The notes beneath the pieces were generated by a model. The model ran no database searches. It was given only the letters and a program-made list of their open reading frames with translations, and had not been told where the DNA came from. Below are positions 7,832-16,424 of a stretch of DNA of 64,000 nucleotides, one piece after another. This DNA comes from Halorussus sp. MSC15.2 (GTDB lineage: Archaea > Halobacteriota > Halobacteria > Halobacteriales > Haladaptataceae), in contig NZ_VSLZ01000006.1 of assembly GCF_010747475.1 (NCBI RefSeq), positions 172,658 to 236,657 of the forward strand, written 5' to 3'. A program made the position numbers and the translations under genes. Each line of letters starts with the position of its first letter. Position 1 is the first letter of the stretch.

Positions 7832-8881
7832 ATGGTATCCAGAATCGACGTTCGCGAGCGGGCGGCCGACGAGTGCCGTGAGCAAATCCGGGAGGACCTG
7901 CGGGACATCAGCGCCGGTGAGACGGCGACTATCGTGGCCCACCACGATGTCGAGGCGGCGCTGTATCAGTACCAAATCAAACGTGGCGAGACGCTAGACT
8001 GGCAGTACGAGACTGCAGGACCCGACGTCTGGGAAATCCGCGTGAGTAAATCGGAGCACTCTGGGGGACGGACTGGCCTGACCGAGTTCGACGTGCGGGA
8101 GATGCCGCCGCGAAAGCGCCACTCGGTACTCCTCGAAACCTTCGAGCTACTCGACCCCGACGAAGGGTTCGTCTTGGTGAACGACCACGACCCGAAGCCG
8201 CTCTACCACGAACTTCGCTCTACCCGCGGCGACATCTTCGAGTGGGAGTACACGAACCGCGACTCGCAGGCGTGGAAGGTCGAGATACGCAAGACCGACG
8301 ACGGTGAGACGGAAGACGACGACGAAGTACAGGCGAAATTCGACGTCCGTGAAATCCCGAAACAGGAGCGACACCCGACGATTCATCACCGGTACGGAAA
8401 CCTCGAGGACGGCAACGCAATGGAGATAACCTCCCCGCACGAACCCCGTCCGCTCCACCGGGAGTTCCGACAGCGATACGGACAGTCGTTCTCGTGGGAG
8501 GTTCGAGAGAGGGAGCCGGGTCGCTGTCGCGTCCGTATCACGAAAGGAGGCCAGTCGAGTACCGACGACGAAGAGTCCTCGCAGTCGGCCGACGTGTCGA
8601 TGGACGTGACGGAGGAACTGGACGTTCGGGACCTGCCGCCCGCCCAACGCCACCAACAGATTTTCGAGGCGTACGAGCAACTTCAGTCGGGTGAGGCGTT
8701 CGTCTTGGTGAACGACCACGACCCGAAACCGCTCTATCACCAGTTCGAAGCGGAAACCGGGAGCGAGTTCCGATGGGAGTACCGGCAGCGAGACCCCAAC
8801 GAATTTAGGGTTCTCATCGGCAGAGACGGCGCGACCGAGAGCGACTCCTCGGCATCCGAGACCACGAAAGCGCCGTTTTGA
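7832..8881 (+). CDS. Four-domain DUF2249 protein
   Basis: A 349-residue protein made of four tandem DUF2249 domains at about residues 5-72, 86-154, 170-237 and 263-330, joined by acidic linkers. Domains 2 and 4 have the full signature (VNDHDPKPLYHE/Q and an FEWEY-type strand). Domain 3 has SPHEPRPLHREF, and domain 1 lacks the loop (AHHDVEAALYQY). DUF2249 has a TusA/SirA-like fold and is often linked to RIC, hemerythrin and denitrification genes. I chose ATG 7832 because the domain starts there and the longer upstream frame has no domain content. The next gene downstream encodes RIC. Confidence 0.85.
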   Translation: MVSRIDVRERAADECREQIREDLRDISAGETATIVAHHDVEAALYQYQIKRGETLDWQYETAGPDVWEIRVSKSEHSGGRTGLTEFDVREMPPRKRHSVLLETFELLDPDEGFVLVNDHDPKPLYHELRSTRGDIFEWEYTNRDSQAWKVEIRKTDDGETEDDDEVQAKFDVREIPKQERHPTIHHRYGNLEDGNAMEITSPHEPRPLHREFRQRYGQSFSWEVREREPGRCRVRITKGGQSSTDDEESSQSADVSMDVTEELDVRDLPPAQRHQQIFEAYEQLQSGEAFVLVNDHDPKPLYHQFEAETGSEFRWEYRQRDPNEFRVLIGRDGATESDSSASETTKAPF

Positions 8882-8994
8882 ACGTTCGGGTCCGGATGCC
8901 CCAGCCACGGGGAGTCCAGAACGTCTCGGAGTTGTTCGGGTGAATTCCTATGTCCCCCGAGAGAATCAGTACGAGTACACGAAGGGTGATTCGA

Positions 8995-9708
8995 ATGACT
9001 ACGACAACAATTGATTCGGAACGGAGCCTCGGCGTTCTCGTCGAGGAGAACCCGGAATTCGCCCGCGTTTTCGAGTCCTTCGGCATCGATTTCTGCTGTG
9101 GGGGAGACGCCTCCCTCGAAACCGCGTGTGCAGAAGCGGGCCTCGAACTGTCCACGGTTCGTGACGAACTGGCGACAGTGAAGGATAGCGACGGTAACCA
9201 AGACTGGGAAACGATGTCGGACCTCGTCGACACCATCGTCTCCGAACACCACGAGTATCTCCGCGAGGAGCTTCCAGCACTGGAGGACCTCGTTCGGAAG
9301 GTCGTGAGCGTTCACGGGGAGAATCACCCGGAACTGCAGCGAGTCGGAGAGGAGTTCTCCGACCTTGCCGAGGCGATGCAGACGCACATCTCCGAGGAGG
9401 AAGACGAGGCGTTCTTGCTCGTCGAGAAACTCGACCGGGGCGACCCACTCACAGAGTCTGAAGTGGCGACGCTCCGGGAAGAGATAGATAACTTCGAGGA
9501 CGACCACGAGGAGACTGCAGCACGTCTCGAGCAAATCGAGGCGTTGACCGACGGATACGCGGTCCCGGACGACGCCTGTCCGAGTTACCGCAACATGCTC
9601 GCCCGTCTCGAAGAACTCGAACGAGACACCCACATGCACGTCCATCGAGAGAACAACATATTGTTCCCCAGAGCCGAGCAGGAGCTATCGACCGCTACCC
9701 GGAGCTGA
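8995..9708 (+). CDS. ric: Iron-sulfur cluster repair di-iron protein (RIC/YtfE/ScdA)
   Basis: A 237-residue protein. The N-terminal ScdA_N domain (DUF542) reads FARVFESFGIDFCCGGDASL with its conserved Cys pair, and a hemerythrin-like four-helix domain follows with di-iron ligand histidines and glutamates (SEHHEYLREELPALE, SVHGENHPEL, THISEEEDEAF, FEDDHEETAAR, HMHVHRENNILFPRAE). The family repairs Fe-S clusters damaged by nitric oxide or peroxide and releases iron to scaffold proteins. ATG 8995 is chosen over 8950 because conservation begins at TTTTIDSERSLGVLV. Its neighbours NifU-like, peroxiredoxin and DUF2249 proteins fit that role. Confidence 0.92.
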   Translation: MTTTTIDSERSLGVLVEENPEFARVFESFGIDFCCGGDASLETACAEAGLELSTVRDELATVKDSDGNQDWETMSDLVDTIVSEHHEYLREELPALEDLVRKVVSVHGENHPELQRVGEEFSDLAEAMQTHISEEEDEAFLLVEKLDRGDPLTESEVATLREEIDNFEDDHEETAARLEQIEALTDGYAVPDDACPSYRNMLARLEELERDTHMHVHRENNILFPRAEQELSTATRS

Positions 9709-9998
9709 ATTTCACTGGCTAATCGATTCATTCCATCGCGCCACGCCGCCCCCAACACGAGTCAACTCCAGCTACTCGACCGAAGGACGTAGACACCGGG
9801 TTCGGGTACAAAATTCTGCGTTTTCGAGGTTCGTCCCCGTCTGGTCCGGGACTCCGGGTGACTCTCGAATGTTCAGCTGGCCCTCGTCAGTCGCTACGTG
9901 TCCCGGTACTACCTGTACGGGGGAGTCGATTGACGCGAACATATCCGTGAGGGGACTTAGTTTCGGCGAGCCTCATTCACGCATAGGGTGATTCCGTA

Positions 9999-10985
9999 AT
10001 GACCGACCCACCGACGGAGGTTGGTGCGACCGTCGCGAACGACCTCTTCAACAAGTACGTCCTTCCGAAAGTTGCGCTCGCCGTAATCCTGACCGCCTCA
10101 CTCGTCGGGACGTGGGTGACCGGCCGTCTCGCCAATCAGACGGGAGTCGTCGTCACGCTGGCTAAGTGGTCGTCCTTCGCGTCTCTCGGCGTTCTCACCG
10201 GCGGACTCGTCTGGAAGCACCTCTTCGTTCGCCCGCAGGACCTCGGGACGGACGCGAGCGAGTACTGTGCGGAGATGTACTCGCGGTTCGACAGCGTGGC
10301 TACCGTCGCCGTGGTCGTACTCGTGTCGAGCGGACCGTTCGTCCTCGCCGAGTACGTCTCGTCTCTCGGAACCAACCGACTCGTAGTCAGTCTCGGAGTG
10401 CTGTCCTCGCTCTTGCTCGGAACGACGGTCGTGACGGTGCGCCGTTCGGCGTCCGTCGACGAACAGTTCAGGAGCCCGGCCGGACTCTTCACGATGACTC
10501 TGGCACTGGTGGTCGTCGTCGCCACGGCGCTTGCGGAGGTGAGTCTTCGGGGATTCGACCCACTAGCCGCGGCCGTTCGGGTACTGCACCTCCTCGCGTT
10601 CGCCGCGTGGGTCGGAGGTGCGGTCTGGAACATCTTCGTCGCCGTCCCGACGGGACAGCACCATCCCACGGCGGACGTCGTTCGGGCCGCCGGCGAGCAA
10701 CTCGAACGTTTCCGGTAGGCGGTTCGGTTCATCATCCCGACGCTGTTCCTGACGGGCCTGTACCAAGCCGTCGACGCGTTCGGTATCTCCGTGGGGAACT
10801 ACCTCGGCAATCTCGTGGGGCTTGCCGTCCTCGCCAAAATCGGGTTCGTCGGTCTACTGGTCGTCATCTTCAAGCTCTGCCCGATGTGGCGGGCCTGCTC
10901 GCCTATCGACGGGGTCTGCGAACTCGAAGACCTCGGGAACGGGCGACCGTCAGGCGGTTCGGCGGAGGGCGAAGCCGATGACTGA
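9999..10985 (+). pseudogene. CopD-like multi-pass membrane protein split by one in-frame TAG
   Basis: ATG 9999 opens a 239-codon frame with about six hydrophobic segments ending GEQLERFR and TAG (10716-10718). The same frame then continues without any shift: AVRFIIPTLFLTGLYQAVDA, a further hydrophobic segment, CPMWRACSPIDGVCELEDLG and TGA at 10983-10985. A single base change of TGG to TAG would explain it. The motif HLLAFAAWVGGAVW resembles CopD/DUF integral membrane haem or copper proteins. The 3' end overlaps the TusA-like gene by ATGA, so the full-length frame was clearly the operon member. It may be readthrough, mutation or sequencing error. Confidence 0.7.
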
Positions 10986-11262
10986 GTCCGAAGTCCCCGA
11001 GACGGGTCCGGACGTCGAACCAGATATGACTGTCGACAATCGGGGACGCGGCTGTGCGAGCGGAATCGCTCGCGTCCAGCGCGCGCTGGAGGACCTCGAG
11101 GACGGTGCGATACTACGAATTCAAAGTACGGACAAGCGGGCGAAACAGGAGTACCGGCAGCTAGCCGCACAGACCAATCACGAACTTCTTGGAATCGAGA
11201 CGAACCGGAGCGGTCTCCTCCGAAAGGAGTACACGACGTACCTCGAAATCCACCACGGGTGA
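10978..11262 (+). CDS. TusA/SirA-like sulfur-carrier family protein, atypical motif
   Basis: A 94-residue protein whose ATG (10978) overlaps the stop of the membrane protein, indicating translational coupling. RGRGCASGIARVQRALEDLE followed by GAILRIQSTDKRAKQEYRQL follows the TusA/SirA fold: beta strand, Cys-bearing loop, helix and beta. The canonical CPxP is replaced by CASG, keeping the cysteine but not the prolines, so its chemistry may differ from sulfur relay. It is the fifth TusA-fold unit in the cluster, with the DUF2249 domains at 7832 and 11581. Confidence 0.75.
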   Translation: MTESEVPETGPDVEPDMTVDNRGRGCASGIARVQRALEDLEDGAILRIQSTDKRAKQEYRQLAAQTNHELLGIETNRSGLLRKEYTTYLEIHHG

Positions 11263-11580
11263 CCGACAGCCGACTGCAGAACGTACTGACAGTGCACAGA
11301 ACACCGACCGAACGCAGTGGAAACGGCTGGCCGACGCCGACCCTTTCGACACTTTCGACCCAGTAATGACGGCGCTTGCCGTCGTCGAGACGAGCGAATC
11401 ATTCCGCGTTCTGTCTCTCGATGTGGACCGGCCTACAGACACATTCGGTATCGCGCAGGTCGCCCCCGACGTACGGAGGTCTGTCTAACGACCCACTACG
11501 TCATGGGTACGGCCGAAATAGGAATCAGATGCTGTCCGCGAAAGTCCCAGGCGGCGTCGCGTCGCCGTAGCGAACCGCTG
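11263..11580. other. Gap without a supported gene
   Basis: Between the TusA-like gene and the single-DUF2249 gene, which converge on it. A short frame (MTALAVVETSESFRVLSLDV) is visible near 11366 but has no recognisable relatives or start signal. Nothing else stands out. Confidence 0.5.
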
Positions 11581-11832
11581 TCACTCTTTGCGCAGTGTAG
11601 CGATGAACTGGTCAGGTCCGATTTTGTCGACGACGTATTCGTCTGCGTCGAACGACTCGACTTCGGTCCGCATCTGGTAGTACAATGGTTTCGGGTCGTG
11701 GTCGTTGACGAGCGTGAGGGCCTCACCGCTATCGAGTTCGTCGAACGCGTCGAAGACCTTCGGGTGGCGCTCCGGCGGCGGTACGTCGCGGAGGTCGAGT
11801 GTCTGGCCGGTCATGTGGACGGAACTGGACAC
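11581..11832 (-). CDS. Single-domain DUF2249 protein
   Basis: An 83-residue protein (or 77 from Met at 11814) consisting of one DUF2249 domain: TLDLRDVPPPERHPKVFDAF, EALTLVNDHDPKPLYYQM, FIATLRKE. The HDPKPLYY loop is intact. It is closely related to domains 2 and 4 of the 7832-8881 protein and probably arose in the same expansion. It is transcribed convergently towards the cluster. A redox or sulfur-relay role alongside RIC is inference from gene neighbourhood. Confidence 0.85.
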   Translation of the reverse strand: MSSSVHMTGQTLDLRDVPPPERHPKVFDAFDELDSGEALTLVNDHDPKPLYYQMRTEVESFDADEYVVDKIGPDQFIATLRKE

Positions 11833-12090
11833 GCTACCCCTGAAACCCTTATCACGAACAGGTTCGCGGACGAGTGTACTGCTGTCCCCGCGTCCGCCAC
11901 GCTTGTTCCCCAGCGTGACGACGGCGTTCTGGCGGTGGCGCGCCGTCCGGGGGTCGGAGCCTTCGAGTTCTTCCCCGCCGCCGGTGGCAGTCTCACACTC
12001 GTCAGCACGTGGCCGCTCCGGCGTGGTCAGTGGAGGAAGCGGTACTGTTCGAGACGCTGCCCCTCGTCTACTGCACGCTCTTCGGAGGGG

Positions 12091-12609
12091 TTACTGGAGG
12101 GTGCCGAATCCCTCGTCTTCCATCAACTCGGCGATGAGTTCGGGGTTCTGGAACGCCGCGAGAAGCGCGAACTCGCGCGCGTCCGTCTTCGAAACCTCGC
12201 TCGTTCCGAGCAGGTCGGCGAGTTCACTCCGGAACTCCGCCTCTTGGTCGGCGACCTTGTCTCGCACGTGGATTTCGAGACGGGTGTCCCGTTCGTCACC
12301 GACGTTACTCCGCCGGACGAAGTACGGATACTCGTCCGGGGAGGCAGTAGATTCACTGGACTCCCGCGCTGAACCTCGGCCGGTCGTCGATTGCTCGGAC
12401 CGGTTCTCGCTCTCCGACGACGTCCTGCTCGGTGACGCCGACGGGGACTCACTCGCCGATGCTGGTGTGGACTCTTCGGTCGAAGTCGATTCAGCCTCGC
12501 TTTCCTCCACGTGCGCCTCTGCCGTTTCCGCAGCGTCGTCTTCGTCGCCGTCCCCGTCGTCGTCACCGCCGAAATCGAGGTTTCCGGACCCGGATTTGAA
12601 GTTGCTCAT
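12091..12609 (-). CDS. Acidic ParA-partner protein
   Basis: A 172-residue protein. The first 95 residues are low-complexity Asp/Glu/Ser/Thr. A folded C-terminal part (SPDEYPYFVRRSNVGDERDT, VRDKVADQEAEFRSELADLL, FALLAAFQNPELIAELMEDE) could bind DNA or ParA. Its ATG overlaps the ParA stop by ATGA (12606-12609), so the two are translated together. Such pairs are usual on haloarchaeal plasmids and secondary chromosomes. I infer it is the ParB-like centromere-binding adaptor, but no known ParB domain is visible. Confidence 0.7.
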   Translation of the reverse strand: MSNFKSGSGNLDFGGDDDGDGDEDDAAETAEAHVEESEAESTSTEESTPASASESPSASPSRTSSESENRSEQSTTGRGSARESSESTASPDEYPYFVRRSNVGDERDTRLEIHVRDKVADQEAEFRSELADLLGTSEVSKTDAREFALLAAFQNPELIAELMEDEGFGTLQ

Positions 12610-13598
12610 GCGGTCGCCTCCGTTTCCTCCTCCTCTCGCAGGTCGATGACTCGGTTCTCGGACTCCAGAATATCGAGTTCTAACACCGGATTGACGTCAG
12701 TGTCGAACGTGTCCACCGCGACGAATCGGGCGAGTTCGTACAGTCTCTCCAGCGTCTCGATTTCTCTGTCGCGCACCCGCCGTTGGCCCGGTTCACTCAC
12801 CATCTCGCCGTCCCTCTCGAAGGTCTTCCACCGTTCTTCGACGACTTTGAACGCCGACCCCCTCGCCTCCCACATCGCGTCCATGAGGCTTTCGCGGTTC
12901 CCGATGGCGACTGGCGTGGCGAACGCCTCCGTGTCCTCGAACTGCTGTTGGTACTGGCGGTGAGCGTTCGTTTGGCCGACGCCCGAGGGGACGACGCAGG
13001 AGAGTCCGATTTCGATGTCCAATTGGGTCTCCATGTTCCCGACGAGTTCTTCGAGTCCTTCCAAACTCAGGTTGCCTTTTCCGGCGGGCTTGACGGGCGC
13101 GACGAGCGTCCGCAGTGCGAAAATCGCGTTGTAGAGCAGGTCTTCCGCCCGCGCGTTGGGGTCGATGAGAATCGCGTCGTACTCCTGATGGAGTTCCTGT
13201 TTCTCCCAGAGTAGCTCGTGGAGGAGTTCGAACCGTGGGTAATCGTCGCGACTCATGTTCTGCATCCCGGTCTCGTAGGATATCTTCTGCTCCAGATTCG
13301 AGGTGAAGTCTCCGAGCATGTCGTGACTCGGGACGATATCGACGCCTTCGGCCGTCGTTTCGATGAGGTCGTCGAAGTCGCCGTCCGGCATGTCGAGGAT
13401 ATGTTTGACCAGATTGTCAGCATCTGGTTCGCTTCGGTGTTCGCCGGCGTCGAACAGGCTCGTCAGGTTCCCCTCTTGGGGGTCGAGGTCTATCACGAGG
13501 GTATTTTGACCCATTCGCTCCAACGCGACGGCGAGGTTGGCCGTCATCGTCGTCTTGTACGTTCCACCCGACTCGGAGTAGATTACAGTCGTTATCAT
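12606..13598 (-). CDS. parA: ParA-family partition ATPase
   Basis: A 330-residue MinD/ParA P-loop ATPase. Deviant Walker A in IYSESGGTYKTT (signature Lys before the second Lys position replaced in part: ESGGTYKT), switch I NTLVIDLDPQEGN, Walker B YDAILIDPNARAEDL. ParA proteins move plasmid or chromosome copies along the nucleoid using ATP-dependent DNA binding. An iteron array directly upstream (13630-14020) is the obvious centromere or operator. The start ATG (13596-13598) lies 22-28 bases from a TATA box, so the mRNA is probably leaderless. Confidence 0.9.
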   Translation of the reverse strand: MITTVIYSESGGTYKTTMTANLAVALERMGQNTLVIDLDPQEGNLTSLFDAGEHRSEPDADNLVKHILDMPDGDFDDLIETTAEGVDIVPSHDMLGDFTSNLEQKISYETGMQNMSRDDYPRFELLHELLWEKQELHQEYDAILIDPNARAEDLLYNAIFALRTLVAPVKPAGKGNLSLEGLEELVGNMETQLDIEIGLSCVVPSGVGQTNAHRQYQQQFEDTEAFATPVAIGNRESLMDAMWEARGSAFKVVEERWKTFERDGEMVSEPGQRRVRDREIETLERLYELARFVAVDTFDTDVNPVLELDILESENRVIDLREEEETEATA

Positions 13599-13618
13599 AT
13601 CCGCCGGATTTCGCCCGC

Positions 13619-13628
13619 TGTACTATAA
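13619..13628 (-). promoter_or_regulatory. TATA box of the parA operon
   Basis: Reads GATTTATAGT on the minus strand, centred about 26 bases before the parA start codon, the usual spacing for a leaderless haloarchaeal promoter. The first iteron-like element begins just upstream, so partner binding there would control transcription. Confidence 0.6.
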
Positions 13629-13629
13629 A

Positions 13630-14020
13630 TCTGTGTCAGACACATGGAGCAGATATCTGTGATAGGCGTCTGTCATAGTAGTCTGTAACAGGTATCTGTA
13701 ATCACTCACGTATGGCGATTAGATAGCATCTATTACAGACTCACCATTGGATGTTACAGATGTCTATTACAGACTCACCATTGGATGTTACAGATGTCTA
13801 TTACAGTCACTGATTACAGACTTTTGTGGCAGACTACTGCATTCGAATAACACTGTAAACTGTGGTCATATATCTATTATAGTCCTCTGTGACGGGTCAT
13901 CGTCACCGAATTCTGCCACCCATATCTATTACAGAAATCTATAACAGACAGCAATAACAGCCATTCTTCACAGACAGTAATTACAGACAGATGTTGCAGA
14001 AGCCCGTGACAGGTAACCGT
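13630..14020. repeat. Iteron array, candidate centromere or operator
   Basis: About twenty copies of TCTGTNAYAG or its reverse (CTATTACAGA, TGTTACAGA) lie in 390 bases. Four copies stand in exact 13-base register at 13656, 13669, 13682 and 13695. A 34-base unit containing two reversed motifs repeats in tandem at 13732-13800. Motifs occur in both orientations, so this is not a CRISPR array. The position upstream of parA is typical of partition sites; binding by the 12091-12609 protein is inference. Confidence 0.75.
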
Positions 14021-14309
14021 ATGGGTTCTGGGGGATAGTCGTGAGTACGTCCTAGCGGTCAGCTATCACGACAGCGTCCTGAATCGCGTCGTCGGCACCG
14101 AACGCGCCGGCGCAGTATCAGACGGACGTGCTTTCGCTGCCGGTGGCGTAGGGGCCATGCCTCGTCTTCGAGTTCGGAAATCCACAGGGTCCTGCGCCGT
14201 CGAAGACGAGTCTGACCACTCGAGCCGTGATACGTACGTACTGGATGGCGGTGACCGTGGGGCCGCGACTAGAGACCTTCGCTCGATAGAACCGGGAAAA
14301 CAGAGTCAG

Positions 14310-14615
14310 TCAGAGTTCGACGGGCGAAGCGTCCTCGACGTCGAACCGCGTCACTTCCGGCTCGCCAGCCAGAAGGTCCGGGAGCGCTCGCTCGAACTCC
14401 TCGAAGTGGTCCGTCTCCGCGTGCGCTTCGAACGCTGCCTCGTCTTCGTACTGTTCGAAAAACCGAAACAGGTTCGAATCGTCGATATCCGTCGCGACTC
14501 GGTAGTCGATGACACCGTCCTCTTGTCGTGAGTCCTCCGCGAGCGACTCGATTAAGTCGAGCGCTTCGCCGCGGTTATCGGGGTCAATCGGAAACGTCGC
14601 GTGAACTACGAGCAT
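14310..14615 (-). CDS. Antibiotic-biosynthesis-monooxygenase (ABM) domain protein
   Basis: A 101-residue protein with the dimeric alpha-beta-barrel ABM fold: VVHATFPIDPDNRGEALDLI, GVIDYRVATDIDDSNLFRFF, EQYEDEAAFEAHAETDHFEE. The length and the FEQYEDEAAFxAH pattern match YgiN-like quinol monooxygenases and small ABM proteins. The substrate is unknown. It stands alone on the minus strand just downstream of the broken flavoprotein gene at 14772; redox or quinone detoxification would fit the neighbourhood. Confidence 0.85.
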   Translation of the reverse strand: MLVVHATFPIDPDNRGEALDLIESLAEDSRQEDGVIDYRVATDIDDSNLFRFFEQYEDEAAFEAHAETDHFEEFERALPDLLAGEPEVTRFDVEDASPVEL

Positions 14616-14771
14616 AACGCTTGCGACTACGGTCAGGAGACGTAAAGTCGCTCCCCTAGCGACAGTTCGACCGGTCTAGACGAACAAAATCAGTCGTTCC
14701 TATTGACCGGGGGGTCTCTGAGCCGCTCGTTTCTGCGAGGTCACCGAAGCGGTTGGACGTGCCGAGCGGGC

Positions 14772-16213
14772 CTAGTGGTGGTGGTGGTGATGCTGGCTGC
14801 TTCCGCCGGGTGAGAACTGTCCGGTGAACGCCCGCTGGACGACCTCCGGCAAGGCGGGGTGGACGTGGACCGATTCGCGGATGTCTTGGACGGTCCCCGA
14901 CCCTGCTTGCATCGCCACCACGACCTCCTGAATCAGCGTCGAGGCGTCCGGTCCGATGATGTGACACCCCAGAATCTCACCCTCCATATCGACGAGTACC
15001 TTCACGAACCCCTCGGCATGCATCGCGTCGCCGCGGGCGGTGTCCTCGTACCGATACGTGTTGGTCGCGTACTCGCGGTCGGCCGCCCGTAGCGCCTCCT
15101 CGTGCGCGCCGACGCCCGCGACCTCGGGCGACCCGAACACCGCGAACGGAATCGCCGTGTAGTCGATTGGCTGTAGTTCGTCGCCGAAGACGTTCCGCGC
15201 GACGGTCTGGGCCTCGTGGTTGGCGTTGTGCTTTAGGAGGTACTCGCCCACGATATCCCCGAGCGCCCACACGCCGTCGGCGGTCGTCCGCAAGTACTCG
15301 TCGGTCTCGACGAATCCAGCGTCGTCGGTTTCGACACCCGCCGCGTCGAGGTTCAGCGTGTCCGAGTTCGGCGTCCGGCCGGTCGCGACCAACAGTTCGT
15401 CGCCCGTGACGCTCACGGTTTCGTCGGGGTCCTCACCCTGCTTGCGCGGATACGTTTGCGCGTTCACGGTGACGTCACCGCCAGACGCCGACGCCGAAAT
15501 CGCTTCGTAGCCGGTGTACACGTCGAACCGCTCGGCGTACCGCTCGGTGAACGCCTCGGCGACTTCCGCGTCGGCCGACGGGAGCATGTGCGGTCGGCGG
15601 CGACGATGGTCACGTCGCTGCCGAACGTCCCGAAGAAGTGGCCCAGTTCCGCCGCGATGTAACCGCCGCCGACGATGACCAAGTGGTCGGGTGGCTCCGC
15701 TAACTGGAGCGCCTGTTTGCTAGTGAGGTAATCGACGTCTTCGATACCCTCGATGGCCGGAATCCACGGTCGGGACCCCGCTGCGATGAGGACCGTGTCC
15801 GCGCGGAGGCGAGCGCCGTCGTCCTCGCCGCCCGCGACCTCGACCGTGCGCTCGTCCACGAAGCGGGCCTCGCCGTCGAACAGTTCGTGTTGGGGCGACG
15901 ACTCCAGTCCGTTGCGGATGGACGCGGCGTCGCCGTGCACCTCCTCGTTGACCTTCCGAACGATGTCCTCGAACGCGACGTCGGTGACCTCCGCGGAGAT
16001 ATCGAACGCCTCGGCGTCCTCGATGGTTTCGACGATGTCCGCGTGGTACAACAGCATCTTCGAGGGGATGCAACCGCGGTTCAAACACGTCCCGCCGAGA
16101 CGCCCCTTCTCGACCACGGCGACCGACTGGCCTTGATTCGCCGCGACGTTCGCCACGTCCAACCCCGACCCCGAACCGATGACGAGAAAGTCGAACTCTT
16201 CCATGTTCTCCAA
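14772..16213 (-). pseudogene. Dihydrolipoyl-dehydrogenase/mycothione-reductase-like flavoprotein, frameshifted
   Basis: The 5' part (16213 to about 15600) encodes an FAD Rossmann domain (FLVIGSGSGLDVANVA), the redox disulfide GTCLNRGCIPSK (Cys43, Cys48) and the NAD motif VIVGGGYIAAELG. The 3' part (from about 15590) continues in another frame: MLPSADAEVAEAFTERYAER, LLVATGRTPNSD, GVWALGDIVGEY, and the dimer-interface HVHPALPEVVQRAF. One lost base near 15595 joins them (ADR-PHMLPS). The C-terminus ends SSQ and six histidines, a natural-looking His6 tail. The frameshift would abolish the enzyme unless it is a sequencing error. Confidence 0.75.
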
Positions 16214-16393
16214 CGAGACGCGCTGGAGTGATGAAAGCTATCGCCGCGTCCCTCCCCGCCGGTACCTACTGCAAAATACGTTCGAGGTGTCTGACGAAGT
16301 GCGTTCGCTCCGCGAGCGTCCTACCGCGTGAACGCATCGTCGCGGTAACTCGCGCACCAGCCACTGTGAAATTGAACGACACGCCCGACCCAT

Positions 16394-16401
16394 TTTTATA
16401 A
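16394..16401 (+). promoter_or_regulatory. TATA box for the 16425 flavoprotein
   Basis: TTTTTATA, centred about 27 bases before the GTG at 16425. The spacing supports a leaderless transcript and decides this start codon. Confidence 0.55.
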
Positions 16402-16424
16402 CACAGCCATCCGATGTATCCTCT

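Noticed and set aside
8737..9645. A 302-codon minus-strand frame across RIC and the DUF2249 gene end
   Set aside because: Antisense shadow; no motifs, while the plus strand encodes a clear hemerythrin/ScdA_N protein.
4625..10985. Pyrrolysine recoding as an explanation for the in-frame TAG codons
   Set aside because: Several intact genes here (for example 3-812, 23854-23958 and 50287-50526) end naturally at TAG, no pylT/pylS was seen, and other broken genes use TAA or frameshifts. Kept only as something to exclude.
11317..12372. A 351-codon plus-strand frame over the DUF2249 and ParA-partner region
   Set aside because: Arg/Pro/Leu-rich shadow of the minus-strand genes with no recognisable domain.
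13630..14020. CRISPR array
   Set aside because: The repeats are only about 10 bases, occur in both orientations and have no unique 30-40-base spacers. They fit iterons upstream of parA.
14772..14795. Hexahistidine tail as vector or expression-construct contamination
   Set aside because: Native haloarchaeal sequence continues on both sides and codons are all CAC apart from one CAT; no vector sequence is present.
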